A stretch of DNA of 10,801 bases from Tetmemena sp. SeJ-2015 (lineage: Eukaryota; Ciliophora; Spirotrichea; Sporadotrichida; Oxytrichidae), in NCBI GenBank assembly GCA_027382625.1, contig JAJKFJ010014988.1:1-10801 (forward strand). The letters are read 5' to 3'. The translations under genes and the position numbers were made by a program. Positions 1-7,109 of this stretch are shown in pieces (the first letter of the stretch is position 1; the number at the start of each line of letters is the position of its first letter). The notes under the pieces are model-generated. The model worked only from the letters and a program-made list of their open reading frames with translations. It did not search any database and was not told the origin of the DNA.

Positions 1-179
1 ATCAAGTACGAAATTACCTCTTTTATTAACCCCTAGAAAACATAAAACTAAAAATTATTATCTAAATCTTAAATTGCAAACACATAAAGCTATTAGGAGT
101 GGTTGGATTAGATGATAGGACTAATTTATGTATTGAGAGTGGTATTAAAAATTAAAAAAGTATTATATCTCTTATTTAA
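1..179. other. AT-rich non-coding flank
   Basis: No reading frame on either strand shows conserved protein sequence here. The stretch is AT-rich and ends just before the ATG of the kinase gene. It presumably holds the 5' flank of that gene, but I see no recognisable promoter, telomere repeat or RNA gene. Confidence 0.5.
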
Positions 180-2647
180 ATGGAAACAAGTAAGGTTAAA
201 CAGGTAGGTAAATACAACATCATCAGTCGATCCTATTCAAGAAGACTTTCTTTTAAAATGTGTTCTTCTTCACTCATAATAACTATGGTCATACTTAATG
301 TGCAAATTTAGCTTCACATCCGTGTGAATGGCGACTCCACAGAGAAGACACTTAAGTTATATGGAGAGGAATTGGAAAATTCAGAGCAGCTACTCGAGCT
401 TATCAGAACTCAACTTAGGTTTAAGAGAGGCCCTTCTTCAATCATCTATACTCTATAAAAATTATTTCTACTCAGCAAGGAATTCAGTTACTGGACGATG
501 ATGTTATTTACTTGAGAGATGGTATATGTTTTTATTTATCTTTCTTTGAATAAAGATGAAGAAACTTTGTACTACGACTACAAGGGCAGAGAATTCGATT
601 CATCTTAAATCGTTGACTAGTATGAGAAAGAAGAGCTGCTAGGCCAGGGAGGATTTGGAAGTGTTTACAAGGGAAGACATAAAGAAACTGGTTAGCTGGT
701 GGCGTTAAAGTATATAGACCTCGCTGATATGTGTAAGTCTTTTCTCCTCCCAAAAATTTTGCTCACCTAAAACCTTATAGAGAAAAATGCTGGAGAAATT
801 TAGTACATAGATAGAGAGGCTAAGACTTTGAAAATGTTGAACCATAAAAACATATCCCTCTTTTAATATCTTCTAATCAATTTTAGCATATATTTTTATG
901 AGAGAATAATAAAGCTGTACCACTCATTTGTAATTAAAAATCAGCTTCTACTGATAATGGAGTATGCCGATGGAGGAGAATTAATAGAATACGTGGAATA
1001 AAAATAAGGACTTGATGAGGTTGAGGTCAGGCACCTCTTTAAATAGATGCTCTCAGCAATCGAAGCTTGCCACTCACAAGGTATCATCCACAGAGACTTG
1101 AAACTTGAAAATGTCCTCTTTGATTCGAAGCGTATTTATTATTTCTTTTTTAAGGCAAAAAGCAGGATAAAAATAGTAGACTTTGGTATATCAGGCAGGT
1201 GTAAAGGAAACTAAGCCGATCGCACGGATGCAGGCACTATAAGGTACATGTCCCCAGAAGTACTGCAAGGCTCTGACAATAAAGCGAATCCAGCTATTGA
1301 TCTATGGGCGCTCGGAATAATGCTATACTGCATGAGGTACTACAAATTCCCTTTCAATGGAGACACACCAGCACAAGTGAAGGAGAGAATTATAACTTAG
1401 GCAGTTAAAATTCCAAAGGATTGTCCCTCAACAGAGGAATTTGCTGATATAGTAAAAGGGCTGTTGCACAAAGATCCTGCTAAAAGATACGATCTATATG
1501 CACTCAAAACTCATCGCTGGATACTCCTTAGCGACTCTGCCATTACTTTGAAAGTTGAATTAGCTTAATAGGCCTTTAAAAGAGAAGAGGAAAGGCTTAA
1601 AGAGGAGGAGGAAAAGCGAAAAGATTAATAAATCCTAGCCAATATGATGCTATCAGTAAATCTTAATAAAGAATCTGGAGGGCATCATAACAATAATCAC
1701 TATGATGAGGAAGAGAAACACTCTCCCTATCACAACTCCTATGCAAACCACTCGTACGCTAAATCATTTTTATTGTTCTAAATCTCCAAATCTATCGGTT
1801 CCCTCAAGTAGTTCTGCTTCGAAGAGACCTCGTAACTCCTACGGAGGGGTGGATGTAAATGACAGAAGAAAATCGGCAATAGGTATAAATCAAATTAGCG
1901 GATTATTGGCGATTTAGAAACATCCTTAAAAACCCTAGGCTCACAGCAAAACTAGAAAATCAGAATTAAATAAATAACTACTTGCTCATAATTCTAGTAA
2001 TCACATTTATTAGTCGATAGAAGTGTATAAAATTAAATATGAATGTGAATGGGAGCAATAACGGAGATGACAAGCCCCAGGTATCGATAGTTAATCATGC
2101 CCACCATTAAATAATAGTGAAGCCTGGGGCGTAAACTCCCATGCCTAAATAGAGTTTGATCGGTAAATAGGCTGCTTTGAACTGATTTCCCCAGATGTCG
2201 GATTATAGTCTTAACAGTGTGAGAGGAAGCAGAGATAATAGTCCCAAGATTTCTTCGGTCTTCAACTAGGCTGGCTTTCACATAGCCATGCTCTCTAAAA
2301 GGTTTAGTGTAAACTACTGATTCTAATCCCTCCAGCCTTTTAATAAGCTTCCTCTTTAATTTATGAATAATATTTGTTAAAGTCCTCGGCAACTTAACTA
2401 GTAGACTATTTTGCAGTTGAGCTTTAAGGAGCAATGACTGCTTTCATAATATTATTGTGCCTTTTAAATAAGTACTATAGATTCGTCTATATTATGTATT
2501 ATAAACAACATTTATCTTCTTTCCAGGATTTGCAAAGTGTGGCCGCTAATTTAAATTGCTGAAATTCTAAATACAGAGGCCAGTTCTGATTAGCTAGAGT
2601 TTGAAATATTGAAGAGGCTTTTGGAGAGTGATAATCCCATTGATTTA
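180..2647 (+). CDS. Doublecortin-like domain protein kinase, interrupted by IESs; 3' end unresolved
   Basis: A Ser/Thr protein kinase, read with TAA/TAG as Gln. After removal of one GT-AG intron (733-780) and about twelve repeat-bounded insertions, the protein starts at ATG 180. Residues about 26-100 resemble a doublecortin/ubiquitin-like beta-grasp domain (HIRVNGD near the start, VIYLRDG near the end). Residues about 122-380 are a complete kinase domain: glycine loop [11 protein letters not shown] lysine in [14 protein letters not shown] catalytic loop, DFG in IVDFGISG, and SPE before the F helix. All catalytic residues are present, so it should be active; the type is CAMK/DCLK- or ULK-like. 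A charged helical stretch rich in Glu, Lys and Arg follows, then a long Ser/Asn/Gln-rich tail. Coding sequence is convincing to about 2647. No certain TGA follows; candidates are 2671-2673 and 2730-2732, each needing a further frame change. Confidence 0.85.
202..209. other. Putative micro-IES, pointer AGGT, 4 bp
   Basis: A tandem AGGT AGGT lies between the frame that begins at ATG 180 and the frame that continues into the beta-grasp domain. Dropping one copy joins them as [17 protein letters not shown]. The span covers both copies, with no unique bases between them. An unrecognised different start would be the alternative. Confidence 0.55.
268..317. other. Putative IES, pointer CTTCAC, 44 bp removed
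   Basis: CTTCAC occurs at 268-273 and 312-317. Removing one copy and the sequence between joins the N-terminus to the first strand of the beta-grasp domain ([12 protein letters not shown]). The unremoved frame is open but encodes a hydrophobic stretch out of place there. Confidence 0.7.
449..473. other. Putative IES, pointer TACTC, 20 bp removed
   Basis: TACTC copies lie at 449-453 and 469-473 around a very AT-rich core. Removal of 20 bp shifts the frame and joins PSSIIYT to [10 protein letters not shown] inside the beta-grasp domain. Confidence 0.85.
548..560. other. Putative micro-IES, pointer GAA, 10 bp removed
   Basis: GAA at 548-550 repeats at 558-560 and again at 561-563. Removing 10 bp joins CFYLSFFE to ETLYYDYKG and removes an in-frame TGA. 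Using the pointer GA (7 bp) or the third GAA (13 bp) also restores the frame, so the exact junction is ambiguous. Confidence 0.65.
733..780 (+). other. Spliceosomal intron in kinase gene, 48 bp
   Basis: It starts GTAAGT and ends TAG. Splicing gives LADMQKNAGE and rebuilds a TAG (Gln) codon across the junction, keeping the kinase N-lobe in frame. Confidence 0.85.
852..908. other. Putative IES, pointer ATA, 54 bp removed
   Basis: ATA copies lie at 852-854 and 906-908. The insertion is in frame and has no TGA, but it splits the conserved kinase stretch after helix C. Removal gives [13 protein letters not shown], a standard match. The segment has no GT start, so it is not an ordinary intron. Confidence 0.75.
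1128..1154. other. Putative IES, pointer AAG, 24 bp removed
   Basis: AAG at 1128-1130 and 1152-1154 flank a T-rich core. Removal joins LENVLFDSK to [11 protein letters not shown], between the catalytic loop and the DFG motif. A GT...AG segment of 23 bp lies inside, but taking that out would break the frame. Confidence 0.75.
1759..1784. other. Putative IES, pointer CTAAATC, 19 bp removed
   Basis: A 7-bp repeat, CTAAATC, lies at 1759-1765 and 1778-1784. Removal of 19 bp shifts the frame and joins NHSYAKS to [13 protein letters not shown] in the kinase tail. Without it the upstream frame hits TGA at 1860-1862. Confidence 0.88.
2023..2047. other. Putative IES, pointer GTG, 22 bp removed
   Basis: GTG at 2023-2025 and 2045-2047 flank an almost pure A/T core. 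Removal shifts the frame and joins YQSIEV to [11 protein letters not shown]. Confidence 0.75.
2158..2196. other. Putative IES, pointer GAT, 36 bp removed
   Basis: GAT at 2158-2160 and 2194-2196. Removal keeps the frame, deletes an in-frame TGA and joins PMPKQSL to [14 protein letters not shown]...CAG segment lies inside, but excising it as an intron leaves the wrong frame. Confidence 0.6.
2303..2342. other. Putative IES with pointer TTTA (36 bp), or a 27-bp intron
   Basis: TTTA at 2303-2306 and 2339-2342. Removal deletes an in-frame TGA and gives LSKRFNKLPLQF. A canonical-looking 27-bp intron (2309-2335, GTAAAC to CCAG) would also keep the frame and remove the TGA. The sequence does not decide between them. 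Confidence 0.6.
2427..2528. other. Putative IES, pointer AGGA, 98 bp removed
   Basis: AGGA at 2427-2430 and 2525-2528 flank the longest insertion found, which is AT-rich and contains a TGA at 2435-2437. Removal shifts the frame and joins ILQLSFK to DLQSVAAEIL. If it were not removed the kinase would stop at 2437. Confidence 0.7.
2545..2560. other. Putative IES, pointer GCT, 13 bp removed
   Basis: GCT at 2545-2547 and 2558-2560. Removal shifts the frame and joins DLQSVAA to [11 protein letters not shown]. The next stretch, up to NPIDL, is clearly coding in composition. Confidence 0.7.
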
Positions 2648-2673
2648 TGTCTAAATTTAGAATTTGCATTTGA
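2640..2673. other. Possible IES, pointer TTGA, 30 bp; gene border region
   Basis: TTGA at 2640-2643 and 2670-2673. Removing 30 bp keeps the frame and gives NPIDLLEGKLLLYNLRN, which would run on into the next gene. Equally, this AT-rich stretch may be the 3' flank of the kinase gene. Weakly supported. Confidence 0.3.
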
Positions 2674-2728
2674 CTTATTAGAAGGCAAACTTTTACTCTA
2701 TAATTTAAGAAACAGATTATATATCACT

Positions 2729-5700
2729 ATGAGGCAAACCAATAGCAACAACAACAACGGTTTTGCTTCGAACCAGCAAGCCAACTAAGCTGCTTTTAAT
2801 TTTAAATGCTAGATCACTTAATAGTTAGAATGTAATGAGTGGCTCAGGCACTCCTGATCATTTTTCAAACATTAATACTTCTATGAACCAACATGGTGTT
2901 GACGCCTCTCAGGTAGGGATCCTACCTAATTATTTATAGTCTTTAATTAGCCGCAGAAGAGTGGGTTTGCCTCCAATTTCGTAAAAGGAATAGAGGATCA
3001 GAGCAACAAGAATCAGGATATATTCAGGGGCTCACAGCAGAACGGAAAGATCGTGAACTCAGGCAAGAACAAGATCCACCCAGTTGGAGGCTCTGAGGAA
3101 AAGTACTGGTAAAATTAATCCATTTTGTTTTTTATGCTCGTGTTTTAAGAGCTGACCATTTTCGGGTGAAATTAAAAATCTCTCATTCAGTTATACTTAC
3201 TAGCTTTATAGGACATTTAGTCAGCAAGCTACCAACTATCAAAATTCAAACAGGAACCAGGGGGACTAGAGCCACAGAGAATATGATCCTAACCTTGAAG
3301 AGGAGGACGAATATGATGATGAATACGATGATGAAGATCCCACTGAAGATCAAAGCATGAAGGCAAAGTCAGATGTAAAAGACCCTTCTTAACCACACCA
3401 AAAGGCTTATATAAGTTCTTATTTTCTTCTCTATTCAAGAAAGATGCTTCCCATGGACTTTCATTTGAGAAAATGATTTACAACGTCAATAAAACTCATC
3501 CAAGAGTTGCCATCAAAGATCTTTTACAACTTTAAATTTTTGTTTAATCCTGTCTCTAAAAAGGTTAAATACCAAAGACATAGATTTAGTTATATAACAA
3601 TTTGATAGATTGTGCGATACGAAGACTGGTTGGCATCTATGTTGTAGAAAAGCAAGGGACACTGACTTTGCTCAGTATGGGGCAGGAATTTCTCTCTACT
3701 TCTAATTTGTGAAGCACATGATAACAATGCTCTTCATATTCTCCCTAATGAGTGTGCCTGCTTACATTTTCTTCTACTCTGGCAATAGCTCTGACGAAGG
3801 CACTAAAAGCAACCTCAAGTATACACTAGCAGCTTTTTCTCTAGGTAATATAGGCTAATCTGATTTTTTATTTTATTTTTAATTGATTATGCTTGCAACA
3901 GCGCCTTGTTGACTTAAGGAAAAATTTCAATATTTTGCGCCTATGGAACTCTAGATTCAGTTTCCATGTTTGGCTAGTCCTTCTCTAACTCCAGCTCCTC
4001 TTGCTCAGATGAAGGCAGCTCAATAACCTACGCTCCGAAGTATTGCGACTATGAAAACTCTAATTTTGGATCTACAAACAAGAACTACGTCGACAAGGTC
4101 TTTAATCAGTCTTGCTCAGGCAAAGTGAGTTAGTAAGCATATTTTATTTAAGAGTTGCGATTTCCCTTTGAACAGTACTTTAGTTCCTGCAAACTGTACT
4201 ACAACTGCTAATCCAAAAATAAACAGCACTGAGGTCGTCTACTTCCTGCAAGCTATTTGCAAGAGTGACACTATTAAAGTATTTCAAGACGATAGTATAA
4301 ATACACATACAGTGAAGTTTATTTTATATGTAGTATGTAATTGTCGAAATTCAGAGTGGCAATGATCGTGGTTATATTGGATCTGGGTATAGCTTTAATC
4401 TTCCTGATTTCAATGATTTACCTTAGAGCGTTTCAGAATATCACCTTACATGAAATCGATGAGTCAGTCATCACAGCCAGTGACTTCGCAGTCTAAATCA
4501 AGAATTTGCCATCGCATGATAATCTCAAGTAACTCAAGTCCAAACTCTGGTTCAACCTAGAAAACGTGCTCATGAGTGAAGGAGCTTCCTGTGAGCTCAA
4601 CAATCTAGATAAAAAGCATTATAGTTTAAATTTGTATCCTTAAACTGGAATAGTGGATGAGAATTAGAATATGATAATGGACATTAACTTTGGATTAAAT
4701 GACTATGGAAGGATGGACTATATGATGAAGATGGCAGCTTAATTGTAGCAAAAGAAAAGATTCGAAGCCTTGGCCAAAGATGACCCTTCTAAGAGGGATT
4801 TATACCAGGAGAAGATTAAAAAGCTAAATGAATAAGCAGTTTAACTACTCAAGCAGATGGAAGAGTACACTTCTAAAAGAAAACTTCAAGCAGAGGTTGT
4901 GTTTGCTCAATTCTAATCTATGAATGGAAAAGCTAAATACCTTATATAAAATATTTTAATACTTGAAGTCTATTAATAAAGTGGGAAGATGCCGAAGATG
5001 CTGCTCCAACAATAAAGACTTTAGACATAAATAGTAAGTTAAAGATATCAACCTAATTTACTTCTTAGTATGGATACCAATTGGCCTGTGGTGGTACCAG
5101 CACCAGAGCCTTCAGTCATTCAATGGAGGAATCTTCAAGTTGGAGGTTTTAATAGATTCATTCGAACCCTGATAGTTTTAATCATCACAATTATTCTCCT
5201 AGCCATCTCAGTAGCTGGCATCGTTGTGACCAAATACTACCAAGATAAATACTCATCTAAGTATAGCATCAGTAGTTGTGGAAGTACTCATAATTTATTT
5301 TACCACTATAACTTAAACGTAGGCTTATAATGATTACACTTTGCCTGAAGATAGACAAACAGGCCTTATAAATTGCTATTGCTACTAACAACTCAAGCTT
5401 GTAGAGTAAGTTATATTTAACTCCTTACAACTCTATAGATTGAAAGTAAAGGACATAGTTTTCTAAAATGGAGAGAAGCTATGCTATGACTGGCTCACTG
5501 GCTACACAATTACTAATGCTATGATTTATTCAACTGCTATTCTGATTACTGCTCTCAATATCATCATTACTGAAGTTCTATAAAGTAAACTTTCTCTCCA
5601 TTCATTCTAATTTTAGGATTGAGCAAATTCTAGAGATTCCATACTAAGACTGAAGAGAAAGCAAGCAGCACTATTAAAATGTTCTTCATTCAGCTTATCA

Positions 5701-7021
5701 ATACAGGTCTACTTATCTTGGTGGTAAATGCGAAAGTGAGCGAGGTTTCTTTGCCTGAGTTCTTCCCTCTATTCGGAGGAAAGTACACTGATTTCACGGT
5801 CGAGTGGTACAGAGTAGTAGGAGCAACTATAGTACTTACTATGATGATCAACATCATTTTTTTCATTTCCCCACACATTGGCGCCTTTGTGAAAATATTT
5901 GTGAAGGCCTTCAAAAAGTGTATTGATAGAGGCTGCACTTGCAACAAAAGAAAGACAAGAAAACTACTTTAAGACGAATACAACGAAGTATATACAGGAC
6001 CTGAATTCATGATTGAAGTCAGGTACGCTCAAATCATGACAACAATCTTTATCATTATGATATACTCAAGTGGCATGCCTCTCCTCTATTTGGTGGGAAT
6101 GTGCTAGTTCTTCATGATGTACTGGGTGGACAAATTTCTATGTAAGTTTAATCTATTATCTTAATCTATTTTAGTTACTCGAGTGTATAAAAAGCCTCCT
6201 AGATACGGAATCGAACTGTCAAACATCTCCAGAAGCTTCTTTAACTATGCAATAGTAGTGCATCTCTGCTTTGGATTCTATATGTACTCCAACTCTGCAA
6301 TCTTTACATACAGTGGTGATGTGACCTATTTAAGCTTTATCAGAGATTAGATTGATAGCAAATTATCAAGCTAACTTACCACTAACTAGTATTTGTCCAT
6401 CCAACGACTTTACTAGACTCATACTCTAATATACATACTTGGAGGGATAGGGATATTTCTGATTTACTTGATGGCTGAGTTTATGCAGTTCTTCTTCCCA
6501 AATTCATGGAAGTCATGTTGCTGTCTATGTTTCAATCCTAAGAAACATGATGAGCTTGTTCTCTCCTCTTTTAGCAACAACATCTATAAGGAACTTGGAG
6601 TGGAGGATTTAAGATCAGAATATAAGAAAACTAAGACTGAGCTTCACGATTTGTAGTCCATGATTGGATCAGGGATGCTACCAAATGATGAACGGACTGT
6701 GCATATCATTTAACAAGTCGAGAATAAAGTTAAGATTATGAAGAATATGCTACTGTAACAGCTTAAACTAGAAGGAATAAATGGAGGGAGAGACACCATG
6801 GATGGATTCCAAAAGCTCTTTATTATCATATCACAATAGATATAGTTTTAAAATACCTGTGATTATTTAGCAATACCAATAAAAAGGGTAGTGCAGACCA
6901 CAGAATAAAAACACTCTACTCGTACGATATAAAGGATGATCCTATGTACCAAAGAGTCCAAAAGATTGAGAAAAGGATGCGCAAGTTCTATTCTAAACAA
7001 GGCGCGCAAATAAAGTAGTGA
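2729..7021 (+). CDS. TMEM63/OSCA/CSC1-type mechanosensitive channel-like protein, interrupted by IESs
   Basis: A large multi-pass membrane protein of the TMEM63/OSCA/CSC1 family, whose known members are stretch- or osmolarity-gated cation channels; the function here is inferred. After five introns and ten insertions are removed it is about 1,260 residues from ATG 2729, or about 1,236 from ATG 2835; the start is uncertain. The N-terminus is Asn/Gln/Ser-rich and then strongly acidic (Glu/Asp run near 3280-3345). Then come a Cys-containing segment (WHLCCRKARDTDF), a membrane helix at about 3720-3775, a lumenal Cys/Ser-rich loop, and the helix MIVVILDLGIALIFL. A cytosolic domain follows with FAVQIKNLP and VVFAQFQSMNG, typical of the family's RNP-like domain, then PAPEPSVIQWRNL before the core helices. 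The conserved block IEVRYAQIM to WVDKFLFTRVYKKPP is intact. The C-terminal tail is charged and ends at TGA 7019-7021. Confidence 0.85.
2796..2822. other. Putative IES, pointer TTAAT, 22 bp removed
   Basis: TTAAT at 2796-2800 and 2818-2822. Removal shifts the frame and joins NQQANQAAFN to SQNVMSGSGTPD. It supports coding upstream of ATG 2835, but if the channel starts at 2835 this could instead be intergenic. Confidence 0.55.
2927..2949. other. Putative IES, pointer TAATTA, 17 bp removed
   Basis: TAATTA at 2927-2932 and 2944-2949. Removal shifts the frame and joins SQVGILPN to QPQKSGFASN. Confidence 0.85.
3109..3211 (+). other. Intron in channel gene, 103 bp
   Basis: It starts GTAAAA and ends TTTATAG. 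Splicing joins SEEKYW to TFSQQATNYQ in phase and removes an in-frame TGA. It is about twice as long as any other intron here, so it may itself contain an eliminated segment. Confidence 0.7.
3416..3430. other. Putative micro-IES, pointer TTCT, 11 or 8 bp removed
   Basis: TTCT at 3416-3419, with later copies at 3424-3427 and 3427-3430. Removing 11 bp gives KAYISSLFKKDASHG; removing 8 bp adds one Ser. Both repair the frame. Confidence 0.75.
3514..3578. other. Putative IES, pointer CAAAGA, 59 bp removed
   Basis: CAAAGA at 3514-3519 and 3573-3578. Removal shifts the frame and joins HPRVAIKD to IDLVIQQFDRLCD, leading straight into the conserved Cys/Trp segment. Confidence 0.88.
3861..3888. other. 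Putative IES, pointer TGATT, 23 bp removed
   Basis: TGATT at 3861-3865 and 3884-3888 flank a T-rich core. Removal shifts the frame and joins SLGNIGQSD to YACNSALLTQGK. Confidence 0.88.
4125..4152 (+). other. Intron in channel gene, 28 bp
   Basis: GTGAGT to TTTAAG. Splicing shifts the frame and joins NQSCSGK to SCDFPLNSTLV in a lumenal loop rich in Cys and N-glycosylation-type NST sites. Confidence 0.8.
4293..4336. other. Putative IES, pointer TAGTAT, 38 bp removed
   Basis: TAGTAT at 4293-4298 and 4331-4336. Removal shifts the frame and joins TIKVFQDDS to MQLSKFRVAMIVV. A further AGTAT copy at 4278-4282 is a decoy: pairing it with either other copy leaves the wrong frame. Confidence 0.88.
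4956..4978. other. Putative IES, pointer TTAATA, 17 bp removed
   Basis: TTAATA at 4956-4961 and 4973-4978. Removal shifts the frame and joins KYLIQNILI to KWEDAEDAAPTIK. Confidence 0.82.
5051..5078. other. Putative IES, pointer ACC, 25 bp removed
   Basis: ACC at 5051-5053 and 5076-5078. Removal shifts the frame and joins NSKLKIST to NWPVVVPAPEPS. Together with the previous insertion it restores the frame on both sides of a segment read in a different frame. Confidence 0.75.
5290..5331. other. Putative IES, pointer ATAAT, 37 bp removed
   Basis: ATAAT at 5290-5294 and 5327-5331. Removal shifts the frame and joins SISSCGSTHN to DYTLPEDRQTG. Confidence 0.85.
5406..5438 (+). other. Intron in channel gene, 33 bp
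   Basis: GTAAGT to CTATAG, a strong canonical intron. Splicing gives QLKLVELKVKDIVF. Its length is a multiple of three and it has no TGA, so retention would go unnoticed by frame alone. Confidence 0.75.
5585..5616 (+). other. Intron in channel gene, 32 bp
   Basis: GTAAAC to TTTTAG, with a CTAAT branch-like sequence near the end. Splicing shifts the frame and joins IIITEVLQ to RLSKFQRFHTK. Confidence 0.85.
6142..6174 (+). other. Intron in channel gene, 33 bp
   Basis: GTAAGT to TTTTAG. Splicing joins YWVDKFL to FTRVYKKPPRYG in a conserved core helix and loop of the family. Confidence 0.85.
6852..6877. other. Putative IES, pointer AATACC, 20 bp removed
   Basis: AATACC at 6852-6857 and 6872-6877. 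Removal shifts the frame and joins SQQIQFQNT to NKKGSADHRIK, opening the frame to the stop at 7019-7021. Confidence 0.85.
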
Positions 7022-7109
7022 ATTAGTAATTCTATTATAAAACATGCTATTCTAAGTTTTCTTTAAGAATTGTAAATCGATGTAAGGGTAATAAATTATT
7101 ATAAAAATC
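7022..7109. other. Short AT-rich intergenic spacer
   Basis: This 88-bp spacer separates the channel stop codon from the next ATG. It is about 80% A+T with no open coding stretch. No terminator or promoter motif is recognisable. Confidence 0.6.

Noticed and set aside
1132..1154. 23-bp GT-AG intron in the kinase
   Set aside because: Removing 23 bp leaves the downstream DFG region out of frame; the 24-bp removal bounded by AAG keeps it in frame.
2033..2434. Open reading frame of 133 codons on the minus strand
   Set aside because: It is antisense to the kinase tail, which reads well on the plus strand with the ciliate code, and it has no recognisable domain.
2158..2437. TGA as a sense codon (all three stops reassigned)
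   Set aside because: The in-frame TGA codons near 2179, 2317 and 2435 all lie inside repeat-bounded insertions, and every gene I can close ends at TGA.
3166..3360. Plus-strand open frame with Met and Lys runs
   Set aside because: It lies in another frame of the acidic channel N-terminus; the Met run is the frame-shifted reading of Asp/Glu codons.
5690..5947. Minus-strand open frame with hydrophobic stretches
   Set aside because: It is the shadow of conserved membrane segments of the channel gene on the plus strand.
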